DNA of 64,000 nt from positions 18,917,001-18,981,000 of the forward strand of contig NC_092673.1 in NCBI RefSeq assembly GCF_964355755.1. Reading direction: 5' to 3'. Shown piece after piece: positions 1 to 10,414 of the stretch. A model generated the notes under the pieces. The model was not told the origin of the DNA and ran no database searches. It saw only the letters and a list, made by a program, of their open reading frames with translations. Origin of the DNA: Antedon mediterranea. Lineage: Eukaryota > Echinodermata > Crinoidea > Comatulida > Antedonidae. How positions within the stretch are numbered: the stretch's first letter is position 1; the number at the start of each line of letters is the position of its first letter. The translations under genes were made by a program, and so were the position numbers.

Positions 1-250
1 TTCTCTAACAGTATTCTGAAACCATCGCCTGTCTTCTGTCATAGAGCCAAACACATCTGTTATAGTCTTCTTCCATTTGCATCTTCCTCTTCTTCTCTTC
101 CCTGGAATATAAGCCTCCAACACTCTCACTCCGCTTAATGTGACCTAAATAGCACAATTTCTGCTTTTAACATACTGCAGTAACCAATCATTTGATACAC
201 CAAGCTCCTTTCTTATGCTATCATTTGTGCGGTGTTGTTGTCAACCTCCT
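1..250 (-). mobile_element. 3' end of a non-LTR retrotransposon (fragment)
   Basis: On the minus strand two overlapping frames give the usual C-terminal signature of LINE reverse transcriptases: a CYLGHI(K)RSES-like stretch, then IPGKRRRGR, a Trp/Lys-rich helix, and EDRRWFQNTVRE near the end. The two parts are in different frames, so at least one frameshift separates them and the copy is dead. The fragment is cut by the window edge. The clade cannot be fixed from so little; RTE-like is a guess. Confidence 0.6.
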
Positions 251-858
251 CCAATGAGGATCCACTTATTTCTATTAATTTAAAAAGTTACTAGTATTAA
301 TTAAACTGTGTTACATGAGCTCAATGTTTGCTGACTTTATTATTTTGGAAACAAGATAGGGTATAGTGTTTGACTATAGATAGATAGATAGATAGATAGA
401 TAGTATTCTTAGCAATGGTATACTAAATTAGAGCAAGACAGGTAAAAGATGTATGACAAGTAATTTATAAAACATGAAATGTAACAAGAATACGATGCAG
501 TATATGTAATACAGTATAACAAAAACAACCTCAATGTTAGTATTTGACACACCTACCCTACACCTAACCAATATCACCTTAAAGTTCATTAATTTGAATT
601 TGGTGTGGCTGGTGAAAACGTTTTGGAGAAATTTGCAATGTTGGTTTGTTGGCTGGCAAAATGGGTTATTTTAAAAAAAATCTTCTAGCCTCAAAATACC
701 GTGACCGTGTTTTTATTGAAAATGAATACATTGTTTAGATATTTTTGATGTAAACATACTTGTTTATTAAAGTAATTAATTTCTGACTTATTTAAGTGTG
801 GTTGATTTTTTAAAAAAGTCATAGTAACTTGTATATAAAATATTAAACTTTATTGCAG
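251..858. other. Non-coding, upstream intron of gene A
   Basis: No coding region is visible. A short GATA microsatellite lies at 375-403. A pyrimidine-rich tract and TTGCAG at the end form the splice acceptor of the following exon. Confidence 0.5.
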
Positions 859-1371
859 AAAGAAATTTGTTGAAAGACAAGTTCAATGTGTTAAACTATG
901 ATCTCGGTGAAGTCTTTAGGAAGAAGAAGAAAAGATACCTTTTGTTGAGATGTTGTCTCTTTGAGCACATTGATTTACAGGTTCTTGGCAATACAAATTG
1001 TATTGCAAAAGATTTATTTGATGAACTTGATGATAAAGAATATGCTACACCTACTGATGTCAGTCTTCTGCTAGAGGTTGCAGAATTATCAGAAATTAGT
1101 GAGGCTAAAGATGTTGTAAAACAGTATATGGAGGACAACAATGTTCAAAATACTGATCAACAACAATTGACCCCACATAGGAAAAGGTTGTGCAGGGCAT
1201 TGACACAGTTTGACCCAAATGAGTTACATAGGGTTAATGCTTTTTATAAGTTGGAATTGCCAACCATTTGGGACATATTATTTGAGCTAGAAAGCAAAGA
1301 CCAATTACAAGATGAATCAGAAAGAAAGATGTTTGCTAAGCTTCTTGGACCAAAGCCACAGAAAATACTAT
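859..1371 (+). CDS. DED-like exon of a kinase-ROCO-DED paralogue (gene A)
   Basis: Internal exon with acceptor TTGCAG ending at 858 and donor GTATGT at 1372, phase 1 at both ends. There is no ATG at its start, so upstream exons lie outside the window. It encodes about 170 residues. The first half is a death-effector-like six-helix fold with the DLFDELDD and TPTDVSLLLEVAELSEI segments typical of DEDs. The second half is another helical segment (RKRLCRAL ... LPTIWDILFELES). It is clearly paralogous to the exon at 53053-53586, with the same length class, the same phases and roughly 60 percent identity through helices 4-6 by eye. DEDs are adaptor domains of apoptotic and innate immune complexes. 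That role is inferred here from family membership only. Confidence 0.72.
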
Positions 1372-1721
1372 GTATGTATTTGTATATAATGTTTCAAAAG
1401 CCACGTTAGTTCTTACATGCACAGTATTCTTAAATACACAATTAAAATACTAATACCTTAACTTGCATCATCACACTCACACACAGCATTGGAATGTAAT
1501 ATCAGGGAAGAGGTATTATTTATCAATTATAACATGCTTGACAATTTGCTTTGTGTAATATAAAACGTCTTGTAGTATTATATTATATTTATATTTAAAG
1601 TTCTTATATGTGCTCCAAATTCTAAGTCTAGCATTTAACAAATTAACAACCAAAATTAAGTGCTGTTTTTATATTCATTTGTATTTTAATTTATCTCAAT
1701 GACAAATATTTTAATATATAC
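1372..1721. other. AT-rich intron, nothing recognised
   Basis: Very AT-rich sequence after the gene A donor, with no open frame or repeat of note. Confidence 0.4.
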
Positions 1722-1926
1722 TATATTAATAATATAAATCCAAAGGCAAATTACTGAAAAAATGACAATGCTGTGGGTATCAGTGGCTGGATCTCAATGG
1801 AGATACAAAAATAAAAAGCGAAAAGCTAAATCAAAACGATAAAGTAAACAGCCAGAAAAGTTAGCAGAGCTTTCGGGCAACACTAGCCCTTCATCAGTGC
1901 AAGTGAAGGAATATATTAATAATATA
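1722..1926 (-). mobile_element. Short Penelope-like element tail with 15-bp target duplication
   Basis: The 15-nt TATATTAATAATATA occurs at 1722-1736 and 1912-1926 and brackets a 175-bp insert. The insert matches the terminal part of the Penelope-like element at 63.2 kb in the same orientation, from AATGACAATGCTG to GTGAAGGAAT. It is therefore an extremely truncated copy or solo terminal repeat, read on the minus strand. That strand carries CTGATGA (complement of 1891-1897), a GGGC/GCCC stem and GAAA (complement of 1871-1874), which is the core layout of the hammerhead ribozymes known from Penelope-like terminal repeats. Pairing of stem I is not obvious by eye. Confidence 0.75.
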
Positions 1927-3075
1927 TTTACATTTCAGTAATTTAATCAAACTCAAATAAAAATATAAAACTAGAAATTAAATTGCTATAACTCTTATCA
2001 CCATGTGGTTTAAATCTGTTCAAATGGCATTCATACATAATCATCTAATAGCAATAAATCTGAATTATGTTGAGAAATATGATACATTATTTGCTTGAGT
2101 GTCTGTGCATCTAACCCTGTAAAAATATTTCATAGAAAAAAATATTATCATTATCTAGTTACATTATTCTCTTAATGCCCACTGCATAGAACCATGCCTT
2201 TAAAAAGAAGTGCAGTAGATGGATTCATGTCTAGGCTGCATGCTTCTTATTTTGTCACTATAGGATTACCAAACAATCAATAAAAATGTCAATTGCTACT
2301 CACCTGTGTTTTTGTTTGTATTTAGATGAATGAGAACAAATGCTGCCATCCAAGTGAATACCAACTATACTAATGAGGTAATCAAGCTAGTACCTACCAG
2401 TTACCTACAGTAACTATTATATTTATCAACATCCTAACTAGCACTAGTTAAGTTCCAAGACTGGCATTTAAGTGAGATAATCAAGAGAATAGCAAAGCGA
2501 GATAATCTAGCAAGTACAACAAAGCTGTTGGTACAGTGTTCTTAAAGGCAGAAATAACGGATATTTGTTGATGTTTGTATATACACCCATTTCCCCTTGT
2601 TTTTAAGCTGAAAAACAGAAAAAGTTGCATTTTGTCTTGCCAAAGGACTTGTCTCCTCCAGTGGGAAGGGGATTTAATGAATATTTATCACATCATTTTC
2701 ATACTGTTTGTACATTTGGCAAAAAATTGAAACAAAGTTTTGGCCTAATAATCGTGATGATAATAATGGATGCTAATAATCATGATCACAGGTTTTGTTT
2801 TGATAAATTTAAAATAAATTAATATTAGACGTATATTCCACTATGTAGAGATAAAATAATCCTGATAATCATAATATTGATAGATATCGAATGATTTTTA
2901 AACAATGATGCTAATAATAAGGTTGAAAGTTAATACTTATTAGCACAATTTTTTCCATAGGGTTTCACATATAAAGGCTTTGAATTATGGGAAATAAAAG
3001 CAAAGTGAAGGCAAATTTATCAACAAAAGAAATTCTCTCTAAAGCTCTGTCTATGTGATGTGCCCAAATTAAGTA
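1927..3075. other. Non-coding, nothing recognised
   Basis: AT-rich intronic or intergenic sequence. The short open frame at 2625-2822 has no recognisable similarity and no coding character. Confidence 0.4.
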
Positions 3076-3415
3076 ATGATATGCCCAAATATGGTAGTGA
3101 TATTCTCATATATGGGCACATCACATTTTTGTATGATATATAATAATAGTAATAATTCCAATATTGTCACAAGATTTAAGCTTGGCTTGTTAGTGGTTGC
3201 TCTTTTCTTATCCATTTTATATTTGTATGTTTATATATGGTAGTGATATTCCCAAATATGGTGTTGATATGACATCATCGTGTCCATATTATGGGCACAT
3301 CAAATTTTTTAATGATATATAATAATAGTAATAATTCCAATACTGTCACAAGATTTAAGCTTGCTGGTTGATTTTTTCTTATCCATTTTATATTTGTATG
3401 TTTTTAAAAAATTCA
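3076..3415. repeat. Tandem duplication, period about 179 bp
   Basis: A block containing a GGGCACATCA motif, TGATATATAATAATAG, TCACAAGATTTAAGCTTG and TTCTTATCCATTTTATATTTG occurs twice in a row (for example at 3134 and 3313). The second copy has small deletions. Confidence 0.7.
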
Positions 3416-3539
3416 GCTATATATGTATGTATCTTTTTGAAAGCCCTGGCAATTATTTTATGCAAAATTCTTTTTATTCAAACAACTTTAAAATTTGACT
3501 TCTTGATTCTTTGAATAATTTATTGTTATGATATTTTAG

Positions 3540-3634
3540 TGGGCAGGAATTTCCCAAGAAAAAAGTGTTGCAGTCAAGTTTTGAAAACAACAAAAATGGG
3601 AATGAAAAAGACACTGAGAAGTACTCATAAGTAA
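3540..3634 (+). CDS. Candidate terminal coding exon of gene A
   Basis: The acceptor ATATTTTAG ends at 3539. Joined in phase 1 to the donor at 1371, the frame stays open for about 31 codons, is rich in lysine, and ends at TAA 3632-3634. Downstream sequence shares blocks with the 3' end of gene B, which argues that the gene A transcript ends here. Other frames and acceptors (for example after 3546) are possible, so this is a weak call. Confidence 0.3.
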
Positions 3635-4000
3635 AATATGTTAAAATTAAACCTAATCATAGAAGAAGTAATTTTATTAAAATAACAAAAATTACTTAAT
3701 AGTAATTTTATTAAAATAACGATACTGGAATATTTACAAGCAGCAATACAAGCAATCATTGTGATTTGTTTATTTTAATTATTTTCATTTTACATAAAGC
3801 ATAGAGATATTATAGTGAACTACTACAGGTAGTAAAAATAATATCTATACATAAAGTGATAAAGCTGTGAGTTTTTCTTGTCAGAGAATAAAAAAGATTC
3901 TCTGCTATTTTGTATACATTTGTACATTACAGTGATCCAATATTACATAAAATGTGAATAAGATGATTTATTTCTGTATAAAGAAAATTGTAACAATAAA
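3635..4000 (+). other. 3' UTR and polyadenylation signal of gene A
   Basis: The 25-nt block at 3715-3739 is identical to 59161-59185. An AAGATGATTTATTT block followed by AATAAA (3995-4000) has its counterpart ending at 59536-59541. Order and orientation are the same, as expected for 3' UTRs of tandem duplicate genes. Confidence 0.55.
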
Positions 4001-4009
4001 TAATTTATA

Positions 4010-5084
4010 TTTTGATTCAATATTTTTCATTCATTGTGTTTTGTGTGTATAGCAATATAAAGGATTATTTGTGTGTGTTACATTGTCTGCTACATTGATT
4101 TTGTAACTGTAAAATACAGTCAACTCTCCCAACCCAAAACATTCATGAAAACTCTTAACAAGACCATTTTAAAGACCAGAATTTCTTTCTTGCTTTTATA
4201 AAATGTTTTAAAGAGATCATAGGCCTACTTTTTAGCTTGGATCAAGTGTTTCTGGCTTCTTAATGGGAGTTGGCTCTATACTTTAATTAATATAATAGGT
4301 GTTACGTTACCAGTTTTCTAGAGAATAAAAATGTCTTTTTCTCTTATTTTGCAATTAAAAATGTTCAGCCTTGAAGCTGCTTTTTGTTTCATCTACCCAT
4401 AATACAAATATAAAACAAATCAATGCAAAAATATAAAAAATACACAGAGGTAAAATACACTTGAATCTTACTGGAGTCTTGTCTTGTAATCAAATTAATT
4501 TATGTTTATATGTATATTGGAAAACCAAACAGGACAAGATAGAAGCACAAAATCAAATGTAAAATTGGAAATTATTCTTTATAAAGAAAAGATTATTTTG
4601 GAAGAGGTGATGTATTATTATTATCATTACTGTTGAATAAGAAATGTAGGCCTATTACAATGAAATTGTCACATTGGTGAAATGGATAACAATATTATTA
4701 TATTGCTATACATTTTAGAGCAATATAATATTTGTATCGATTTTACCATGGAGAAATAGTCTTATTAACCTGGAGTTTCCCTTTGATTAGGTTTTTGATG
4801 TTACTGTGACTGTGGCCAATGCTCTTCGATTTTGACATCGACCTAAAATTCTATAGGTCCATGATATAATAGTCAATAGATTGACTATGATGATATTTAG
4901 AGATAAACATTGATTGCGCCCTCAATAAAGTTTAATTTCAACAAAACAACATCATAACAAACACGTGTGAGTGTGCTGAAAAAAAAGTAAGTATTTTTCA
5001 TTAATATTACTTTATTTATTAACTTAACAACGATATTATACGAAATTGTATTCTTTGATCAGCTTGGTTAAACCTATCTAGGCC
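4010..5084. other. Intergenic, nothing recognised
   Basis: AT-rich sequence without open frames of note. The region becomes richer in AGGCCTAG-type motifs from about 5080. Confidence 0.4.
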
Positions 5085-6303
5085 TAGTAGTAGTAGGTAA
5101 TTAGGCCTGGGCCTAGGCTAGCCGGCGCTAGTTCCGTTTCGCACCTGTCGTTTATTTCGACTCAAAATTGTCGTGAGTACCACACCTTAGAATTAAGTCT
5201 CAAAAATACTTTTACGAAGGAGATCACACAAAAAGTAAAAAATGAATCCTTTAAATTGATGAATTTACAGACGTGTTTCTCGCACATCGGTTCGTGAATT
5301 TCGCATACTCCATCATGTTCAATGTTGTTGTTTCTATGGAGCGCCAAAAGAGCAGTCATAATAGAGGGCTAAAAACTCAGTAAATTGTGTATATTTAATG
5401 CATTTATTGGTGAAAATTACGTTCAATTTTATCATATTTTGTCAATGTCAATGCAACAAAAATATTACTGTTAATACTGTACATGGTTTTTGCAGGAGCT
5501 TTTAGGAATGAAAATCGACAAATTCATCATCATATTACATGTACTGTAGGGGTATACCTTAAAGACCCCTTCCCTGCAATTTTGGACGTTTTTTTGAAAA
5601 TAATACATATATATCACTTTAAAAACATTAAACCATGTCATTCCTTGTCTTAAATGTACGTTTTATGGTAAATTATGATAAAAAGTGAGAAACAATGCAC
5701 TACCTAAGTAGCTCGCGGCGATCGACCTCTCGTGGACGGTCTTAGGCCTAGCCTAGCTAGGCTTAGTTTTGTAGGCCTAGCTGGTAAACATCGGTAACGT
5801 ACGAACATCGTACGCTACCTATATACCTAGCCTGACGTTGTATAGTTGCTGCATTAATTGTCTTTCTATTTTTGCCAGACTCCGTTGATACAAATTGGGG
5901 AAAACCCGGTATTTTCGCTGAAAAGTTAGGAGTCTTCCATTTGTTTTGGCCTCACGATCGATCGAAAAGTGGGCGAATTACAGGTGAAAAACAAAAATAT
6001 CCATCCGCGCGCAATGCATTTTGGGATTTATAGCGGGCCGCTATAATTATTAGAATTGACTTATTTTTCACATTTTTAACCGTTTAAAGACGAAAAAAGT
6101 TATCGCAATAGGACCATATAGTATTATTTTTACATTAAATATAGTTTGTGATCTTAAATTAGATCTAAAAAACGTAGGGAATGGGGCTTTAATCTAAATA
6201 ATATGCCTCTTAGTTAGTCTTAGTCTTACTCTTAGGCCTAGGGTTGGTTGCTATTTGAAAACAGCAAATTATTGAAAGAATTTCATTTAGCTTCGATTTT
6301 GTA

Positions 6304-6476
6304 TAGATGACAAATTTCGTTTTTGTAAAAGCACAAGTTAACGGAGTACTTACTCGAACGTTTCGATCTCTATCAGAGATCCTTCTCAACTGACTGCGGA
6401 GTGTTAATGCAGCTTGGTCATTCTTGACGTCATCTGTTGATGACGTTGTACGCCTCCGGTTGTAGGTTGGAGGTTG
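6304..6476 (-). repeat. Left inverted repeat of the Penelope-like element
   Basis: Reverse complement of 8408-8580, nearly identical end to end. Confidence 0.9.
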
Positions 6477-8480
6477 AGCCCACGATCCATGCCCATTGAC
6501 GATCTCATAGTAGCGGCTGAAAAAGCGGCTGATCTCGTCCCCCTGGAAGAACAAGACACCGTTTTCAGTAAAATTGTAGCTATTGTAAAATCTACCACTC
6601 TACCACCTTCAAATTTAACCCCCAAAGAACGAAAGGCCATAAACAACTTGAAGAAAGATAAATCTATTCTTATTCTCCCAGCGGATAAAGGTAGATCTAC
6701 TGTCATCCTAAATACTAATGATTACAAAGATAAAGTGGGAACCATGGTGAGCGACACTAATGTTTACGAACTGCTAAAACGTAATCCAACACAAAACTAT
6801 AAACGAAAAGTGGTCAACATCATAGGCAGGTTGTTCAAAGAAAAGAAAATCAACTACAGAGAGAAAGAATGGCTGTTTCCCACGGCTGAAATTGTACCTA
6901 GGTTGTATTGTCTTCCGAAGATACATAAACCAAATTGGCCATTAAGACCTATAGTAGATAACATCAACACCGTTTTTTACACCGTTGCACAATTCCTCAC
7001 CAAAATCCTGGGTCCGCTTGTCGGAAACACAGAACATCATGTAACTTACTCAGGAGAGTTGGCGAGTGAACTAAAAGAAATAATAGTCAAACCAAGTGAA
7101 ACATTTGTCTCGTTTGACGTAGTATCTCTGTTTACAAAAACACCAGTAGAAGAGGCCCTCAAAGTTGTCGAAAATCGCCTAACAACAGATCCGACACTTC
7201 TGGATAGAACTAAACTACATGTGACAGACATAATGGAGCTCCTCGGTTTAATTGTGAACAAAACCTATTTCTCGTTCAATGGTAACATTTATAGGCAAAT
7301 ACAAGGCATTGCTATGGGAAGCCCAATAAGTCCTATATTGGCGAACTTGTATCTAGAGTGGCTCGAACATCAAGCCATAAACACGGCACCCACTAACATC
7401 AAGCCTGTGTATTGGAAACGATACGTTGATGATGTATTAGCTATCATCCCCATAGGTACAGTACATACATTTAACACACATCTTAATAACATCGATATAA
7501 CTGACAATATAAAGTTCACCACAGAATCGATGACAAACAACACAATACCTTTCCTGGACATGCTCATCACACTCAATGACAATGGAACAGTTACCACCTC
7601 AGTCTATCGGAAGCCCACTCACACAGACCAATATTTACATTTCAACTCACATCATCCACTCGAACACAAACTGGGGCTTATAAACACGCTTGTGGACAGA
7701 GCTGAGAAGGTAGTGGGAGATATGGATTTGAGGAAAGTTGAGATGGATAACATCAAGAAAGCGTTACACAACTGCCAGTATCCAGAGTGGTCCTTCCAGA
7801 GAGTTATGGAAAACCGAAAAAGAAAAAAGAACAAAGGACACGAACCACAGAAGGAAAAGATCAAGATGCGAGGTAGCATAGGAATCCCCTATGTAAAAGG
7901 AATGGCAGAAAGAATACGACGCACTCTCTCCTATCACAATGTCGGAACCTATTTCCTACCCCAAAATAAAATCAAGAATAGCCTCGTCCACCCAAAAGAT
8001 AAAATCGAGAAGATGGATACATGTGGAGTAATCTACGAAGTCACCTGCCGCAACTGTCCACAAGTTTACATTGGGGAAACAGGGAGGGCATTACAAACAC
8101 GAATTAATGATCACAAAAAAGATGTTACAACAAACACGGGGGGAGTAATGACTAGGGCCTCCAGAACATCCACATCTTCGATCATACACAAATCTGCCAT
8201 TACAGAACATGTCATAAAACACAATCATGTACCGAACTGGGAGGCTACCATCTTAACCAAAGAGCCTAAACGCAAAGACAGACAGATTAGAGAATCATTA
8301 CATATAAGGAGAAATAAAGAGAAGACCATGAACCGGGACACTGGAGCCCACGAACTCTCGCATTTGTACAATGATTTGATAGACACATCACCTGGCCGAG
8401 CCCCGCACAACCTCCAACCTACAACCGGAGGCGTACAACGTCATCAACAGATGACGTCAAGAATGACCAAGCTGCATTAA
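6474..8480 (+). CDS. Penelope-like reverse transcriptase with GIY-YIG endonuclease
   Basis: Uninterrupted 668-codon frame. Reverse transcriptase motifs appear in order: LYCLPKIHKP near residue 145, SFDVVSLFTKTP near 215, QGIAMGSPISPILANLYLEW near 280, the catalytic YVDD at 317-320, and FLDMLI followed by SVYRKPTHTDQYLHF near 365-390. The C-terminal GIY-YIG nuclease begins near residue 517 (GVIYEVTCRNCPQVYIGETG) and continues through an Arg/Asn/His segment. The enzyme copies its own RNA at a nicked target. The ATG lies at the inner edge of the left inverted repeat and the stop lies inside the right one. The N-terminus may therefore be slightly truncated relative to the roughly 800 residues common in the family. 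Confidence 0.92.
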   Translation: MSPRSMPIDDLIVAAEKAADLVPLEEQDTVFSKIVAIVKSTTLPPSNLTPKERKAINNLKKDKSILILPADKGRSTVILNTNDYKDKVGTMVSDTNVYELLKRNPTQNYKRKVVNIIGRLFKEKKINYREKEWLFPTAEIVPRLYCLPKIHKPNWPLRPIVDNINTVFYTVAQFLTKILGPLVGNTEHHVTYSGELASELKEIIVKPSETFVSFDVVSLFTKTPVEEALKVVENRLTTDPTLLDRTKLHVTDIMELLGLIVNKTYFSFNGNIYRQIQGIAMGSPISPILANLYLEWLEHQAINTAPTNIKPVYWKRYVDDVLAIIPIGTVHTFNTHLNNIDITDNIKFTTESMTNNTIPFLDMLITLNDNGTVTTSVYRKPTHTDQYLHFNSHHPLEHKLGLINTLVDRAEKVVGDMDLRKVEMDNIKKALHNCQYPEWSFQRVMENRKRKKNKGHEPQKEKIKMRGSIGIPYVKGMAERIRRTLSYHNVGTYFLPQNKIKNSLVHPKDKIEKMDTCGVIYEVTCRNCPQVYIGETGRALQTRINDHKKDVTTNTGGVMTRASRTSTSSIIHKSAITEHVIKHNHVPNWEATILTKEPKRKDRQIRESLHIRRNKEKTMNRDTGAHELSHLYNDLIDTSPGRAPHNLQPTTGGVQRHQQMTSRMTKLH

Positions 8481-8580
8481 CACTCCGCAGTCAGTTGAGA
8501 AGGATCTCTGATAGAGATCGAAACGTTCGAGTAAGTACTCCGTTAACTTGTGCTTTTACAAAAACGAAATTTGTCATCTA
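8408..8580 (+). repeat. Right terminal repeat of the Penelope-like element
   Basis: Inverted copy of 6304-6476. It encodes the last ORF codons and then non-coding sequence with the CTGAT...GAAAC segment. Confidence 0.9.
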
Positions 8581-9017
8581 AGCAAATTATTAGCAGTAAA
8601 ATGTTACAGCATTTTTATTGACAAAATATATTAAAATTAAACGTGTATTTCAATAATAAATGCATTAAAAGAAGACGCATTCCACTGAGGTTTTAACCAT
8701 CTATTGTTGTTGCTCTTTTGGCGCTCCATAGAAACGAAAATATTGAACTTCGAGTATGCTAAATTCGCGGCGAACGGTATGCGAGAAACATGTCTGTAAA
8801 ATCATCAATTTAAGGATTTATTTGTTACTTTTTATGTGATTCTTCTTCATAAAAGTACTTATGTGGCCCAATTTTAAGGTGTGGTATTCACAATAAGTTG
8901 CTTAACAATTTGGAGTCAAAAGGAAGTTGAAATAAAAACAGGTGCGAAACGGAACTAGCGCCGGCTAGCCTAGCTAGTACTACACTAGGCCTAGTACTAG
9001 GCCTAGTAGTAGTGGGA

Positions 9018-9232
9018 AACAGACGATCGGGACCACGGACGATCGGGCCCATTGTAAGACTATCAGGCCCATTGTAAGACTATCAGGCCCAAAGCGTGAG
9101 ACGATCGGGCCCAAAGCGTGAGACGATCGGGCCCAACAATGTTTTAAGACGATCGGGACCAGAAACGATCGGGACCAGGGACCAGAGTCTAGAGACAATC
9201 GGGCCCAACAAACAAGACGATCGGGCACGTCT
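9018..9232. repeat. Cluster 1 of an iterated GACGATCGGGCCC motif
   Basis: About nine loosely spaced copies of GA(C/G)GATCGGG(C/A)CC, some as GACTATCAGGCCC, with short variable spacers such as AAAGCGTGA. The core CGATCG is palindromic. The cluster starts right after the foldback element arm. Confidence 0.7.
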
Positions 9233-9239
9233 TATTTTG

Positions 9240-10190
9240 GTCGCAATTAAACCAACTTTTGGAATTTTTTATGGCGCGCGTCAGTATAGCTATGCATTTA
9301 TTATCATATCTGTCATGTTTTTTATTTCGATTGGGTTTTATTGAGTCGCGCCATTTTGTATTTGCCGCACTAAATACATTTTCGTGATTATTATGCACTT
9401 GTCAATTGTATGACGCACTATACGACCCCCGGAAGAGGTAATCATTTTAATATAATGTTATGTGTGGTAGGAGATGAGACGAGTAAACCTTCCTGTGCGC
9501 CTCTTGTTCTTCAGCACGTGATTTTGTTTACCGTGACAATCCAGGGATTCCCCTTAAAATAAAACGTAGCATGTTACGGAATAAACATCAAAGCAGTAAC
9601 AGTTGCCTGCCAAACGTGGAAACGTTTGGATTTATAATATTTTCACTAAATAAGGTTCTCTGTCATTATAATTTCAGTAAATTAAAAGCAAATAAAAAGT
9701 TTGTATGGTTTGTACAGTAAATTAACATCTGGTTAATTTCTGCATGTACACTTTTGTGGGTAAATCGTATTCTCATATCCATAGTGTCAATATGCTACGG
9801 TAGATTCGTCTTTCCTCAATCAACAGTATTATTTTATAATATTGGTTTTTAAAACATGTACTCTGGTATTCAACTTGTATTGTAGGCGTATTATTGGTAA
9901 TAAATACGGTACTCTGTTACTGATTATAAACTATTTTAACTAATATTTCAGATTTTTTTTTCAGGAACAACATTTTTTACAATGATTTTCAGCCCACATT
10001 CACAAACATCTTGCAACCTGTAAAATAGATTGAAAACAAACATTATATACATTAGGCCTAAATTAACATTCATCCTTACGTAACAAATATTGACCAATTA
10101 CAACCGCAAAAGCGTATCAGCGACGCTCCATACTGAATACCAGATGTTGATGTTTATCGGAACCAAAATAAAACATGATCGATTTTACCA
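9240..10190. other. Non-coding region between the two motif clusters
   Basis: No gene seen. The ends are weakly inverted relative to each other (TTATTTTGGT ... TATGGCGCGCGTCAGTATAGC on the left and a similar string on the opposite strand near 10110-10180). The two clusters may therefore be ends of one foldback unit. Confidence 0.35.
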
Positions 10191-10199
10191 TATCGAACA

Positions 10200-10400
10200 C
10201 AAGACTATCGGGCCCTGCGCTAAGACGATCGGGCCCAGCGAATGAGACGATCAGGACCAAAATGGTTCCTAACACATGAGACGATCGGGCCAACGCATGA
10301 GACGATCGGGCCCAACGCTGAAGACGATTGGGACCACATTTTCTGGGCCTGATCATCTTGGGCTCGATCGTCCATGGTCCCGATCATCTGATAACCCTAT
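10200..10400. repeat. Cluster 2 of the iterated GACGATCGGGCCC motif
   Basis: Six or more copies in the same orientation as cluster 1 (AGACGATCGGGCCCA and variants), followed by copies in the opposite orientation (GGGCTCGATCGTCC and GGTCCCGATCATC) at 10360-10390. Confidence 0.7.
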
Positions 10401-10414
10401 CAGATGCTACAAGA

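Larger units (their letters stand above)
6274..8580 (+). mobile_element. Penelope-like retroelement with inverted terminal repeats
   Basis: The 11-nt duplication AGCAAATTATT flanks the element (6263-6273 and 8581-8591). Inside are 173-bp repeats in inverted orientation (6304-6476 and 8408-8580), preceded on the left by a 30-nt extension. A one-sided extension with inverted or tandem terminal repeats is a known Penelope arrangement. The single long ORF encodes reverse transcriptase and a GIY-YIG endonuclease. The right repeat contains CTGATAGAGATCGAAAC, a degenerate relative of a hammerhead core. Confidence 0.9.
5085..9013. mobile_element. Foldback (long-TIR) element, interrupted by a Penelope-like element
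   Basis: The sequence from about 5085 to 5485 recurs in inverted orientation at about 8585-9013. Shared landmarks include GCTAGCCGGCGCTAGTTCCG, GTTTCGCACCTGT, TTTCTATGGAGCGCCAAAAG and TTTAATGCATTTATT. The arms are about 400 bp long and perhaps 75-80 percent similar. The loop (5486-6262) has no coding frame. The right arm begins directly at the target duplication of the nested element, so that insertion is younger. This resembles a non-autonomous DNA transposon, but no transposase is present and the family is unknown. Confidence 0.65.

Noticed and set aside
6210-6706. Minus-strand ORFs over the left repeat of the Penelope-like element
   Set aside because: They are shadows of the inverted repeat and the RT frame.
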